From Microplitis mediator (lineage: Eukaryota > Arthropoda > Insecta > Hymenoptera > Braconidae), in the NCBI RefSeq assembly GCF_029852145.1, contig NC_079976.1, forward strand, positions 11,765,104 through 11,829,103: 64,000 nt of DNA, read 5' to 3'. Below the pieces are notes generated by a model, which was not told the DNA's origin, searched no databases, and saw only the letters and a program-made list of their open reading frames with translations. Shown here piece after piece: positions 11,477 through 24,030 of this stretch (position 1 is the stretch's first letter; every line of letters begins with the position of its first letter). The translations under genes and the position numbers were made by a program.

Positions 11477-13588
11477 ATGCAGCCTCAAAATAACACAACA
11501 ATGAGTACTCGTCAAACAAGACGAAATGCGGCCTCTGGTTCGGGTAGCGATGTGGTAGAGATAGTAAACCAGGGTAATAATACCCGTGTCCTTCACTCCC
11601 CCACACGCACCACCAGGCCCACTTCAACAGTAGCAAGCGATGTAGTAACGACTGCGACATCGTCCTCCAGCCAAATGTCGTCTGTTAATCCTACAAATAC
11701 TACAAACTCAGTCCCTAGTACCATTTCATCAACCATAAGACACATAATAACTACGGCCGGTTCGTTAATTTCAAATATAATAAATAACACCACGACGACC
11801 AGCTCTAGAAATTTAAATAATATAACAACAACCCAAACAACAAGCTCTATAAACAACCCGATAAGTTCTGGATTACCTCAAAGAAGCCGTAGCGTGAACT
11901 TTCTAGGAATCTCTAGTGAGCAAGTTAACTCAATGCTAGACAGATCAGCAGAATTCAGACAAAACCTAGACACCTTGTCTGATTCTAGAGACAATATATT
12001 TTTACCAAGCAGTCAGCTCAATAATAATACACAGCAACCAGCTCAGGGATTACCCGGTAACGCTTTTTCTGGGCCAGCTCCAGTACCGGCTCAAACCCAG
12101 ACGCTGGATGTAAATATAGTGGGACAATTATTTGAACTTTTCCAAAGATTGAGTTTAAATAATACTCAGCAAGCAGCTGCCACAGTTCCTCAAACTGTTA
12201 CCCCGGGCAACAGTTTTGGTGGTGGGGAGAGACAGTCAGCTCACTTGCTGAATGCACCTACGGGTCTATACCCTAATACATCAAATTACTACGAAGCTGA
12301 CCGCGTAACCTATGCTCACGAGAAGAAATGGCGAGACATACATGCTCTTTTGAAAGTCTGGACTACTAGGTACCCTCAAGGTCATATATCTGCTAATAGT
12401 TTCCTCGCATCAGCTGAAGCCACGGCTTTTCGGGAAAACTGGTCAGAGGATGACCTGTTAAAAATTATGGCATACTTGCTGATAGATAAAGCCTCAGAAT
12501 GGTACAATAAAAATTACTTACGGTGGGAAAATTATAATCAATTTAAAAGAGACTTTTTGAGAACATATGGCTCGCAGAAGACGGACACGCAGATACTCTT
12601 AGAGATAGTTCAAACCAAGCCGAATGAGAACGAGTCTCCCGTAGACTTTGTTTTCAGAATGCAAAGCAAATATTGGGAAATGAAAACACCACCACCAGTT
12701 AAAGAACAAGTGGAGGTAATACAAAACCATCTACCAAATAAGTTGAGGACATTAATATTTTCCAGAGCGGTAGAAGATTATGATTCTCTTTTAGAGACGA
12801 TACATAAAGCGTCACAATCAAACGAAGAAAACAGCAGACTATTTGACTCCTTGGCGGCTGATAAGTCCTCAGCCAAGCCTAAAGAAAAAACGCGTCTCGC
12901 AGCCTTGCAAGATCTCCCGGGTACAAGAGTATCCATATTAACAGAAAATCAAACATTTCCTCTGGTGATAGAGGAGATAAGAGAGGAAGCTGGAGGCTTG
13001 GTAGTATGCGCATCAGCGAGCAATGCACCTCAAAGCTATGCCAGAAATAATAATCAGCCTCGTCATTCCCAAAGAAATCAACAACAAGACAATAGAGTAT
13101 CATACCCTTATGCGAACAATAATTACCCGCGTTCTTACAAGGAAGTCACCAATAATATGGATAATAATCACCAAAATACATTTAATCCGCCCTCTGGAGA
13201 TTTTTGTTTTAATTGTGGGCAATATGGACATGAGTTTGTTGCATGTACTAATATTCGGATTGATGTATGTACCAATTGTTTCAGATCAGGCCACGTTAGA
13301 TAAAATTGTCGCAAATTATTTGGCCAAGCACAGTCGAATCCACCAGCTGTCGGAAGTAACAATTCTTTTTACTCACAATCTGGGAACCACCCGAATTTTA
13401 ATCCCCGTAATCGATCAAATCGCGGACGGGTGAATTACCCTTACAACAACTCATACAATAATAACAATAACAATGTTAATAATAATCAAAGCAGTAGCTC
13501 GTCAAATCAGCCGTCAGTTATTGTCCAGCAAGAACCTCTGATACCAATAGAAGACGGCACGAGCTCAACCAATCATTTAAACGTTTAA
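11477..13588 (+). CDS. gag: Gag polyprotein with one in-frame TAA
   Basis: Structural protein of the retrotransposon particle. The frame opens at ATG 11,477 and would run to TAA 13,586-13,588 (about 703 codons) but is broken by TAA at 13,301-13,303 after residue 608. The first ~200 residues are Ser/Thr/Asn-rich and probably disordered. Residues ~290-420 hold the capsid-like domain (WRDIHALLKVW..., ...ASEWYNKNYLRWENYNQFKRDF). A CCHC zinc knuckle FCFNCGQYGHEFVAC follows. A second, CTNCFRSGHVR, is hit by the stop two residues before its last Cys. The remaining frame is Asn/Ser-rich and ends in a -1 frameshift site leading to pol. A single base change could have made this stop; natural read-through is less likely. 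Confidence 0.9.
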
Positions 13589-13618
13589 CGCCCCCTCGTC
13601 CCCCGCGAGGAAGAGGCG
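13576..13618 (+). promoter_or_regulatory. Programmed -1 ribosomal frameshift signal (gag to pol)
   Basis: The slippery heptamer TTTAAAC at 13,576-13,582 is phased T TTA AAC in the gag frame. It is one codon before the gag stop. After a six-base spacer, CGCC (13,589-13,592) and CCTCG (13,594-13,598) pair with CGAGG (13,606-13,610) and GGCG (13,615-13,618), giving a GC-rich stem. A -1 slip enters the pol frame, which is open from 13,498. Sequence, phase, spacing and hairpin all fit the canonical signal. Confidence 0.9.
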
Positions 13619-16600
13619 TAATACCGATAAGAAGTACCTGTAAGAAAAAGAAAAAGGGGGTACGGAGCCCCAGTGGCAAGAAAAGATTTCAAAAATGGAA
13701 AACTAATTGGCAATTAAAAGAAAACAAATCTGAAGAAGTAAATTTAATTGATCTTGAGAGCGACGAGTCACGCGCACTCAGGTCTGAATGTTCTCCGAGA
13801 TCCGGAAGCGACGAGTCACGCGCATTCGGTCCGAAAATCAGTAATTTATTATCAGGGAGCGACGAGTCCCACGCACCCGATTTAATAACTATTGAAGAAG
13901 TCAAGAGCGACGATAAATGCGCATCTACTTCTGAAATAACTGTAGCAGAAGCCAGGAGCGACGAGACACGCGCACCTACTTCTGACTTGCTCATCTGGGA
14001 GCCTGAGAGCGACGAGTCCCGCGCACTTGGGTCCAGCGAAAATTATGCCACTGGAGAATCCGTACAATTTAACTGCGATATTGACAATTGTTTTAATGAC
14101 TACTGCAAAATATATGATAATTTGTCTGGTTTATGTGTTTTTAAAAATGTAGAAGCTCAGACTTACTTAGAGGAAGGCCTGAAGGTAGAGGCACGGCTTT
14201 TAAGTAACTCGAAGAGCCCAGAGACTTTCATGTCTACTGGTGATTTTATTGAAGAAGTTTTTAATAATTTTGGGACAAAAGAATTAATAAATTTATCCGC
14301 TACTACAATCTGTCAGTCTGTGAAGCTGTTGGATGAAGCAAGATTTGACCACGAAGTAGAAGATATTGGACCAGATGAGCTAATGGAACCCAGTGCGATT
14401 GATAATATAAAGGCTTATTATATCTGTGGGTTAGAACCCCTTGATGAGCTGCAGGAGGAAGAGTGGGAGCCAGAAGTTGATTCTAGCATCGAAGTTGATT
14501 CTGACGAGCCAGATTTTCGAATTATTCCTCCTCTCTCGCGATGTTCAGCACTCTCTAAGACTCTTCACGCGTTTGGGATGTTGCGAGGCAAAAGTTTACC
14601 TGCTCACTTTATAAATCGACTAACTCCTTGTCCACCTAAAACAGAATCTAAGTTAACAGCTAGGATTCCAGTATCCTTATGGGTATTTGGAGTCCAGGTG
14701 AATGGTATTATAGACACAGGGAGTGAAAGATCGTATTTAGATACGGAAACCTTCGAGCAGATACAAGAATATGGTACTAGTGATTTGCATCAAGACGATA
14801 CGGCGAAGAGAGGTGTATTGTTAGCTAATAACACGTCTTGCAAGACTCTTGGGGGAGCTGATTTCATCCTACAAATAGGCTCAGTCGCTGGTCAACAATA
14901 TTTAAGTGTCATGGAAGGTCTTAGTCACTCAATAATCCTCGGAATGGATTTTGCCCTTCAGTTTGGAGTTGAAATTGATTGTAGCAATGCTCACTGGAAA
15001 TTTAAGGACTCCAGTGAAGTATACCCTTTTGAGATAATTGAACGTAAAGATGATAAAACGTTGTGTCAAATTTTGTCAGAAAGCCAGCGTAAAGAGTTCG
15101 AGGAATTTTTAAGACTTGAAATGGAGAAATTCGCGGCAATACCAAATCAAGGTTTAATAGATCTAGTTCGACATGAGATCGTACTCAAACCAGGTGCTGA
15201 ACCCGTAAGGGTGCGCCCTTATCGTCGGAGTGCCGTAGTTTCCGCTGAGCTCAATAAACAGATTGATGAATTGTTAAAAAAGGGTTATATAAGGCCCAGC
15301 AATAGTTTCTGGTCTTGTTCCCCCGTCATGGTTTCAAAACAAACTGGTGATTGGAGATTTTGTGTGGACTTCCACCCAATCAATCGGTACACTCAAATTC
15401 CAGCACACCCACTCCCAAATATGTTAAGAGTACTGAGTGCATTACATCATGCTGTGGTTATAAGTACGATGGACCTCAAGGAAGCTTTCCACCAGATCTT
15501 AATGGCAGAGGAGTCAATACCTTTGACGGCTTTTGCAGTAGAAGGTCGTGGTCAGTTTGAATGGGTCCGCATGCCTTATGGCTTAGCTGGGGCACCAGCT
15601 ACTTTCCAGAAAGCGATGGACAACCTTAAAGAACGGTATATCAAACTGATCATCGAGAGGGATCTACCCCGTACTTGGATTGATAAGGCATTTGCTTATT
15701 TAGATGACTGGGTGATTATCAGTGGAGATTTGGAGGAGCATAAGGGTATCTTGGCCCTCGTCTTTGAAGTTTTCCGCGAAGCTGGTTTACAAATTAACCC
15801 GAATAAATGTAAATTCGCGAGATCCGAAGTGAAATTTTTAGGATTTATTGTTGACAAAGACGGGCTGCGCCCTGATCCTGAGAAGATTGCTCCAGTGATA
15901 AATTTCCCTCGTCCAACGAACAGGAAGCAAGTTCGCAGTTTCTGTGGACTTGTTAACTGGTATCACCGTCACTTACAAAATGTAGCGAAAGTACAAGGCC
16001 CTCTGAACAAATTATGCAGCGTAAATGTTGATTGGAAGTGGGGTGAAGAAGAAGAGCAGGCGTTTCAGCAGCTGAAACGAGCTTAAATAGATGCTAAGCC
16101 TCTTTCCACCCCGAGACCTGACCTTCCGTATGTTCTGTACACTGATGCCAGTGACACAGGACTCGGAGCTTTTTTAGTTCAGAAGGAAACGGACTCTGAT
16201 AAGGAATATTTAATAATCTGTCTGAGTAGACCCTTGAGAGGTGCGGAAACCCGATATACCACGACAGAAAAAGAATGTCTGGCCGTTGTTTGGGCTGTAC
16301 GCAAGTTGCGTTGTTACTTGGAGGGAACACCCTTTACGGTAGTTACAGACCATGCATCACTGAAGTGGCTGCATTCGTTGAAAGATCCCAACGGTCGACT
16401 GGCTCGTTGGGCTATGGAACTTCTCTCGAATCAGGTAACGATAGAACATCGTCGGGGTACTGAAAATGAGGGCCCTGATTCCCTTTCAAGGTTATATGAG
16501 GATCAAGAACCTACTGAGTGGTCTGAGGTCATGGAAGAGTTGCAAAAGAAGCAGGTTGAGTGTTGCAAAATCAGGACTGCGACTTGGTATGAGATGAAGA

Positions 16601-17853
16601 AAATAAATGTGAGCAAAAGACCAGAATTATTTGACAATTGGCAGATTAAAGAAGACCGATTGTATTATTTTAAACCTGACTATCTAAAAGGCGTGTTGGA
16701 TGATCAGAATGCCTGGAAGAAGGTGTTGCAAGAGCATGAGGTTAAGGCTGTGTTACAGGCAAATCATGATGTGCCTGATGCTGGTCACCTGGGTCGTGAG
16801 AAATTATATCAGCGGTTACGCATTCACTACTATTGGCCCGGCATGTACCGGGACGTAGATGACTTTGTAAATGCTTGTGAGGTCTGCAAGAAAGTAAAAT
16901 ACAAACAGACTTCCACCCAGGCGCCTATGCGCACAAGACAGCCGATTGAGCCTTGGGCCGTCGTGGCGGCGGACGTCACGGGTCCTTTCCCTCGCTCCAA
17001 GTCAGGGTACGAATACGTTTTAATAGTTCAAGACTTATATACACGTTTCATTGAAGTATTTAGATTAAGAAAACAAACGGGACAAAATGTAAAGAAGTGT
17101 TTTAACCGGGTATTCTCCCGTTGGGGGTATCCGTTGATTTTAATTACTGACAATGGAAAGGAATTTATAAATGAAACCGTGAGAGAGTATTTGAGGACAG
17201 TGGGCGTGAAATCGACTCCTACAGCGATCGCTCATCCTCAGAGTAACCCTGTTGAGAGGATAAATAGAACTATTAAACCCATGATACGCGCTTTTATTGA
17301 GAAAGAACAGACTACTTGGGATCAACACCTGGGTGAGCTCCAACTCGCGTATAACAGCTCTTATCACCAGTCTCTAAAGTTGTCCCCTTATTATTTAGTA
17401 CATGGTAGAGAACCACGTCTGTCTGGGAAACCTTCCCGAGTTGAGATCGAAGATCTTGATTTGGACTCTGGGGCTTGGAAGGCTAGAATTGATCGTCTGG
17501 ATCAATTGCGACATAAGGTGGAGCTGGTGATGCGTAAGGAGAGTGAACGACAAGCGCGATATCATGACAAGGGGTTAAAATCGTTACCAGAGGTTCAGGT
17601 GGGAGATCAAGTTTATTACCCGAATAGGAAACTCAGTAAGAAAGTCGATAAGTACTGTGCGAGTCTAGCTTATAAGTTTTTAGGTCCTGCGACTATTAGT
17701 AAAATATTTAGTCCCTTAGTAGTAGAACTTGTGTGTCCTTCGGGTACATCGTTGGGTAACCATTATCTCCCAGATTTAAAAATTCCTCGGCGAAGTAACA
17801 GGACTAAAAAGTTCTCTGTTTCAGAGGCAGGAGAGAGAGCAGCAGGTATATGA
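13576..17853 (+). CDS. pol: Pol polyprotein (protease, RT, RNase H, integrase) with one in-frame TAA
   Basis: Entered by -1 frameshift at 13,576; the frame is open from 13,498 to TGA at 17,851-17,853 apart from TAA at 16,084-16,086. A Glu/Ser/Asp-rich linker with repeated SDES-like motifs (about 13,755-14,030) precedes the protease (GIIDTGSERSYL, catalytic Asp at 14,713). RT shows WRFCVDFHPIN, MPYGLAGAPATFQ and YLDD at 15,697-15,708. RNase H has YTDAS (Asp at 16,144) and TDHASLKWL. Integrase has the HHCC finger (His 16,765 and 16,786, Cys 16,876 and 16,885) and catalytic Asp 16,972, Asp 17,149, Glu 17,254. The order RT-RNaseH-integrase marks Ty3/Gypsy. The TAA falls between RT and RNase H; all catalytic residues are otherwise kept. 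Confidence 0.93.
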
Positions 17854-17887
17854 CCTGTTCTACAGGGCGCCTGGGCGGTTTAAAACC

Positions 17888-18487
17888 ATGGCCCAAGTAC
17901 GCACGCACTTGCGCTCGGAGCGTCGCCTGGTGGCTCATCGTCGGCTGCTGCGGGATTTTGGTCCACCGTTTCCAGCTCACCTTCTGAAATTGGGATGGGA
18001 ATACCATCGTCCATCTACCAAACTGCGTTGGTTGTCGACCGTACATAAAGGAAACTGGAGCCGTTTTACTATTGAGGGAGCTGACCCTGTAGTTCCTGCA
18101 GTGGCTGCTGAAGAAGAGCCGGTGGTGAAGGTCGTACCAGCTCCTACGGGTCTTGAAGATAACGACGGGGATGTGTTGTACATTGACGAGGAAGTGGACT
18201 TGGGAGAAGATCTGTTGGACGATTTTGTGCCTACTCGTGCTTCTCATCTCAAGTCAAACGAACGTCCGCGGATCGTTGTTTCCCTTTCCCTCAACAAGTT
18301 TGAGACCGTGACGGGGCATGCTGCTCAACGTCGCCGGTCCTCCATGGAGACTCTGGCCAAGAGGGCTAAAACGTCCTCGCGATTGGCTCCTTCTGTTCAA
18401 CAAGGTGTTTTGGAACCCTGGGTGGTCCTGACTCCCGTAGATGGCTCTCACCTTGCCCGTACTCCCATGCGTGGAAGACATATCTAA
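17888..18487 (+). CDS. Third ORF of the Gypsy element, unknown function
   Basis: A 199-codon frame starts at ATG 17,888, 34 bases after pol, and ends before the polypurine tract, the position occupied by env in errantiviruses. It does not look like an envelope: no signal peptide, no membrane segment, one domain too small. The N-terminus is basic and Arg/His-rich (RTHLRSERRLVAHRRLLRDF), the centre acidic (LYIDEEVDLGEDLLDDF), and the C-terminal third basic with a bipartite nuclear-signal look (RRRSSMETLAKRAK). I do not recognise the family. Intactness in a copy with two stops elsewhere suggests real coding. Confidence 0.7.
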   Translation: MAQVRTHLRSERRLVAHRRLLRDFGPPFPAHLLKLGWEYHRPSTKLRWLSTVHKGNWSRFTIEGADPVVPAVAAEEEPVVKVVPAPTGLEDNDGDVLYIDEEVDLGEDLLDDFVPTRASHLKSNERPRIVVSLSLNKFETVTGHAAQRRRSSMETLAKRAKTSSRLAPSVQQGVLEPWVVLTPVDGSHLARTPMRGRHI

Positions 18488-18597
18488 GATTTAGTTGTTA
18501 TTATAACTCGCAGTAGATAGAAGAAGGTTAAGGGTTTAAATGTGAGTTAATTTCTAGGTTACAGTTCCATTTTAGGTTGGACCCGAGGCTCTTGTCT

Positions 18598-18610
18598 GGT
18601 GGCGGGGAAA
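18598..18610 (+). promoter_or_regulatory. Polypurine tract
   Basis: GGTGGCGGGGAAA directly abuts the 3' LTR; it primes plus-strand DNA synthesis. One C and one T interrupt it. Confidence 0.8.
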
Positions 18611-19316
18611 TGTAACGGGGTGGTTTGAATACCCCGAAGCTTTTCGCCAGAAGCCTCGGGTCGGGTCGGTTGCTTTCGGAGCCATGCGCGCTGTCGCTGC
18701 TCAGTAGGGCCTGAGGCCCTCAATTCTGATCGAGGCCGGTGGATTGGGTCATTCAGAGGAGTTCACTCTACTCAACAACATCTTTTCCTTCAAACGTACA
18801 ATTGTCACAGTTTTGTTAATAAAATTTATATTAATTTTTTTTGTGAGTTGTCTACCAGGATGTCAAGGCGTATTATACCAACTGTAAGTTTTATACTCTT
18901 GTTTACTGATTAATAACGATTGATATTAAAAGTTCTTGTTGATGATACGTGAGTATTTTCCTCTCTTTCTGCTCTGTACGGTTCTAGGCCCTTCTGGCAA
19001 CCTCTCTAGCGTTTTCAATTAACTCTCTTTATTATTACTTTTTACACATGTTCTTTATTAAATAGTATGTAACTCATTGAATATTCTTATCAATAAAATA
19101 TAATTAACTATGAACACTGTATTACTGATATACGTATAAATATCCTTAATTTTATTTAGTAATAAGTAGTTGAGTAAGTACACCGCGTGCCCGGTGAGTT
19201 TGGTCCACCCCTGAGATTAAGGTAATTATACTCTTATTATTAACAATTATATATTATATTTGTTCTTAACCCTGCTCGCTGATCACTTGGCACGGGGATC
19301 AGGGAGAGGTGTTATA
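18611..19316 (+). repeat. 3' LTR of the Gypsy element
   Basis: 706 bp, begins TGTAACGGGG, nearly identical to the 5' LTR (A/T difference near 18,851, G/T near 19,202). Followed by CAAT, the target duplication. Confidence 0.95.
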
Positions 19317-20040
19317 CAATTTCAAAATCTAATCAGCTTTAGAACTTGATAAAACGCGTCGATCGCTGCCTTAACTATCTCAATCGGTTAATTTGATCGA
19401 GAGATATCTTTGGAGAAAGAAATGGTGTAAAACGGGTTTTTTCCAATATTTTCAAAACGGCAGAACGGATCGATTCCAAAATCATATCAGCTCTAGAATT
19501 CAAGACAACGCGTCGATTGCCACCTCAAATGTCAAAATCGGTTTATTAGTTCAAAAGATATCGGCGCTGAAAAGTGAAAAAAATAACATAAAACGTTATT
19601 TTTTCCGGATAAATCAAAATATAATGTACTAAATACGTCTTAAATCGTACGAACTATTCCTCTTTGTAGTCTCTTTCGATCATCATAGAATGTCATCTAA
19701 CTTGTTGTTTAGTTTAAATCATATTATCCGCAAAAAATTGAAAAAACCCAGTTTTTAATATTTTTTTCGGATATTTCATATATTATTGCTCTGACCTAAG
19801 TCAGAACTCATTCAAATCTTGATTTTGATCACTGACATTGATTTCTGCATCGATAAATTTATTTCATTGATTATAATCGAGAACAAAAATTTTACAACCG
19901 CTTCTTCATTAATAATTTTCGATTCTTAACTTATCAAACTGTAGCAAAAAATGTAACTTGGTAGAGCTTGTAAAGCTCATGAAAAATAATATCAGGTAAT
20001 ACCATTTTCGAGCTCGAAGAGCTCAAAAATATATTCACTA
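19317..20040 (+). repeat. Right part of the repeat that hosts the Gypsy element
   Basis: Continues the 8.9-9.97 kb block. Contains words such as AATCAGCTTTAGAACTTGAT, similar to 21,893-21,990. No gene. Confidence 0.6.
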
Positions 20041-20934
20041 GGGTGGCCCAAAAAAACCGACTATTTTTTTTTTTCGAGTCTCTAATGAAAATTTGTTAGT
20101 TCAAGGTGTTTTAATAAGCCTCTACAAAAATCAGCTAAATAAAAATTTTTCAAGAGGTCGCTCACGAATTTTGAAAATATCAAAAATGATTGGAATTCGG
20201 ATTTTTTGTTTCTGAATTTTTTCTTCCTCGTGGCAGCAATATTTTATATCTGTAAAATTATGACTATGCTGAAAATTTCAGCCCAATATTTAAATATTTA
20301 AACGGCGCTCAAGAATTTTGAATATTAACTGATAATATGTAACTCATACTTTGAATTAGTTTTTGTATTTTTTTATAACTCAATTACTGTCATTTCACTT
20401 AAATATAACTTTTGCATAACCGAAAACATACAGGACAGTCTTAAACAATAAAATTGGGTATGTTTTAAATAAGCAAAAAAACCTAAAAATTGAATTAAAA
20501 AATAAAAAAGTATGTAAATAACTTATTATTTCTATTTCTCGGGTTGTATTTTTATTCATTATGATACAAATTGATGGTAAAAAAATTGAGAAGGTTTATT
20601 ATTAATATTCAAGGGTCGCTTGAAAACATCCAAGAGACAGTACTCGGAAACATTCAAAATTCTTGAGCGACATTTAAATATTTTAATTTTGAGCTGAAAT
20701 TTTCAGGGTAGTCATGATTTCATAAATATTAACTATAGCTGCCACGAGAAAGAAGAAATTTAGAACAAAAAAATCCTAATTTCGATTATTTTTGATGTTT
20801 TCAAAATTCGTGAGCGACCTCTTGAAAATTTTTTATCGAGCTGATTTTTGGAAAGGCGTCTTAAAACATCTTAAACCAACAAATTTTCATTAGAGACTTG
20901 AAAAAAAAAATTAGTCGGTTTTTTTGGGCCACCC
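20041..20934. mobile_element. Foldback element, TA target (GGGTGGCCC ends)
   Basis: Left end GGGTGGCCCAAAAAAACCG and right end CGGTTTTTTTGGGCCACCC are reverse complements, each flanked by TA. The inverted repeat extends through almost the whole 894 bp (for example AGAGGTCGCTCACGAATTTT near 20,153 against AAAATTCGTGAGCGACCTCT near 20,804). No transposase. Confidence 0.93.
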
Positions 20935-20936
20935 TA

Positions 20937-22191
20937 ATATTCATGGTAACGTTTTCAAGCTCCTTGAGCTCGAAAACAATGGGAAGTTTTGAGGCTGGCC
21001 CACAGGGTCAACCGACGCCCAGATTTTTATTTTTTTGAAAAAACACGTCTTAGTTTTTTGTAGCAATATTGTATTTTTCTTTGTTTGAAGAAAATAAAAT
21101 TTCTCAGAAAAAGTACTATTTTTTTAACGTAAAAATTTTTGTATACTCTACAAAAAATAGTTGATTCACCCGAAAGAAAAATTTCTTGGGAAAAAAGACA
21201 TATATGAAGGAGAGGGAAATCACCGGTACTAGGCAGCAGCAGTGGGAATAGTTCGGTGCTAGCCACGAGATCGCGCCCAGCCGCGTGAGGTGTCCCTGGT
21301 CAGAAACATATTTCAGAGCTGGTATATTCCAAACTTGGAAGGAATTCTAGAACGGTTACTCATCTGCTATTTGACAGAGTAGCAGAGTGACAAGTCCTTT
21401 TTTTGATGGTAATATCGTATAATCTACATTACATGATGGCATTGATATACATTATCAATATCTTCGTTGAAAATTATTCTTTAGAATTGAATTCGAATAG
21501 TCCGAAAAATTATATATTCAACCCGAGATGTCAACCTTTTGGAGAGAGATAACTTTCCTCCGACTTGTTACAATAATATACTAGTAATTATAATGAAAGT
21601 AATGAATTACGGTTAAATTATTTTTTCAGTTTGTATTCACTCTGGATACGCTCTGGCTTCAGAATGTATCCGCTCTGGATGCACTCTGGACACTTGATGG
21701 TCAAATGGATCAAACTTGTAATCTGCTCGATGGATTAATTCCAAAATCTAATCATCTCTAAAACTTTATACGCCGCGTCGAATGCCACTTCAACCATCAG
21801 AATCGGTTCATTCATTCAAGAGAAACCGTCGTCGAAAGAATAAAAAACAAATTTTTTTTTTAGTTTTTTTGAAATGTCTCAAAATCAACTACATAAATCA
21901 ATTCCAAAATCTGATCAGCTTTGGAGCTCAATAAAACCCGTCGATTGCTACCTTAACCGTCTCAATCGGTCAATTCGTTTGAGAGATATCGTTAAAGAAA
22001 AAATAATAAAAAACTTTTTTTTTTGAAAACAACGGCATACAACAGTATTTTCGAGCTCGAAGAGTTCGAAAATGTATTCACAACAATATTTTCAAGCTCA
22101 AGAAGCTTGAATACAACGGCAAGTTTTGGGGTTGGCCCGCAGGGTCAACCGATAGACCGATTTTTAGGTAAATTTTTCTAAAATCTAACTG
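20937..22191. repeat. Interspersed repeat block
   Basis: About 21,040-21,320 is the inverted partner of 4,400-4,665. Flanking parts repeat the 8.9-9.97 kb family (for example CAGGGTCAACCG near 21,003 and 22,139). No gene. Confidence 0.65.
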
Positions 22192-23172
22192 CCCGGGAAA
22201 AAATGATTTTATAAAATTTTATACAATTTTATAAAATCTTATAAAATTCAATAAATTTTCATAAAGTAAGATCCGAGTAAGGAACGTAATAAATAAATGT
22301 TATTTTATAAAATTGTATGACATTTTATAAAATATAATAAAATTTTATAAAGTTTTACACAATTGTATAAAATTATATAAAATTTTATACAATTTTATAA
22401 TACTATACAGCGAAATTTTATAGAATTTCGTATAATTTTATCAAATTCCATAGAATTTTATAAAATTTTATATGGTAAGATCTTAAAAGAGAAGTAATAA
22501 TTAGATAAAATTTGAAATAATTGTATGAAATTTTGTAAAGTTTTATACGATTTCATAAAATTGTATAAAATTTTATACAATCTCATACAAATTTATATAA
22601 TTTTATAAAGTAAGATTTTAAAAGGGAAATAATAATTAGATAAAATTTTATGAGATTTTGTAAAATTATATAAAATTTTATGATATTTCATAAAACTTTA
22701 GAGAATTTGATGTCACTATTGCATCTATTGTGGGGTAGCATTTTGTGAAATTTGATAAAATTTCACACAATTTTATAAAATTTATTACGAATTATTGTAA
22801 AAATTGTTAGGAATTCAACGGAAAAAGACAAAATTTTCAATGGCCATAAAAAAAAAAAATTCATTTTTGCAGGCAAAATATGGTGATAAACAAATATGAA
22901 AGTTATATTATAAAAAATATAATTGATCACCTAAATATATACAGGGTAACCCCAGAAAAATGTAGAAAAAAAAAAATTCTGAAAATTGAATAAGTTTGAT
23001 AAAACGTTAGTACCCATACAGGAAGCCCCAGAGTTGAACGACGGGGCCATGTCTGGGACATTGTTGGGAAGCCCATCTTGGCAAACCTATACTGTCCCAT
23101 GCCCGGGCCATAACTGGGTAATTAGTCTTGGCCATTTCAATGATTACCCAGGCTTGGGCCAAGGCTGGATAA

Positions 23173-23378
23173 CCTAGCCGTGGCCAAGCCTAGAGTCACC
23201 CTAACTTGGGCCAAGTGTGCGTAACCTAACCTCGGCCGTTGGATGGTAACCCTAACATGGGCCAAGACTGGGTAACCTAGCCTTGGCCAAGCCTAGAGTC
23301 ACCCTAACTTGGGCCAAGTTTGCGTAACCGAACCTCGGCCGTTGGATGGTAACCCTAACATGGGCCAAGACTGGGTAA
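23173..23378 (+). repeat. 103-bp tandem duplication
   Basis: Two units, 23,173-23,275 and 23,276-23,378, each starting CCTAGCC(G/T)TGGCCAAGCC, with only a few differences. Confidence 0.9.
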
Positions 23379-24030
23379 CCTAGCCTTGGCCGAACCAATG
23401 ATTACCCGAATTTAAGCCAAGACTAGGTTCCCCTGCCTTGATCATTCAATGGCAAGCCAGATTTGGGCCAAGGTAGGATTATCCAAGTTCGGCTATACCT
23501 ATAGTTTCCCATCCTTGGGCCATAATTGGTTAACCCACATTTTTTATTAATTATTCAATTAACTCATTATTATGGTTTTTTAAATTAATAATTATTTATT
23601 TTTGAATTGAAATAAGTTTTAATTAATAAATATTATAATATTGCGATTAAAATTATTTACAACTAATAATTGAAATATTTTTTAGTTCGTTGTTATTTGC
23701 AATCAACAACCGTAATTTTATAATTTTAGTTATAAAAATTAATTTAAGTAAGAAATAACTCATGAATTTCTACAATAAATGTTATTTTTAATATTGCGGA
23801 TGGTAGAGCAAGACAATTCAACTGGGTTCTTGATAAATAATCAATTAAATTTTATAAATTTTATTTTTTAAAATTATGTCATTATAATAAAAATAATACG
23901 AAATTATTATCTTTTTCTTAATCGAAAATATTTATTTAATTGCTTTTTATATTTCATAAAACCAAGTGGTTGTAGTAAAATGAATAAGTACAACATATAA
24001 AAGTTTCGGTTCAACATTAGTAGGATCGTC

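Larger units (their letters stand above)
9973..19316 (+). mobile_element. Young, nearly complete Gypsy (Ty3-type) LTR retrotransposon
   Basis: The element is 9,344 bp with 706-bp LTRs, a primer binding site, gag, pol (protease, RT, RNase H, integrase in Gypsy order), a third ORF and a polypurine tract. The target duplication is CAAC at 9,969-9,972 versus CAAT at 19,317-19,320. The related repeat at about 21,893 reads ATCAATTCCAAAATC, which supports CAAT as the original site. I see two differences between the LTRs (near 10,214/18,851 and near 10,563/19,202), so insertion was recent. Gag and pol each carry one in-frame TAA, so this copy looks recently disabled. Confidence 0.95.

Noticed and set aside
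17804..18481. Minus-strand frames opposite the third Gypsy ORF
   Set aside because: Antisense shadows; the plus frame has an ATG after pol and ends just before the polypurine tract.
17888..18487. Envelope gene
   Set aside because: Right position, but far too short and without signal peptide, furin site or membrane anchor.
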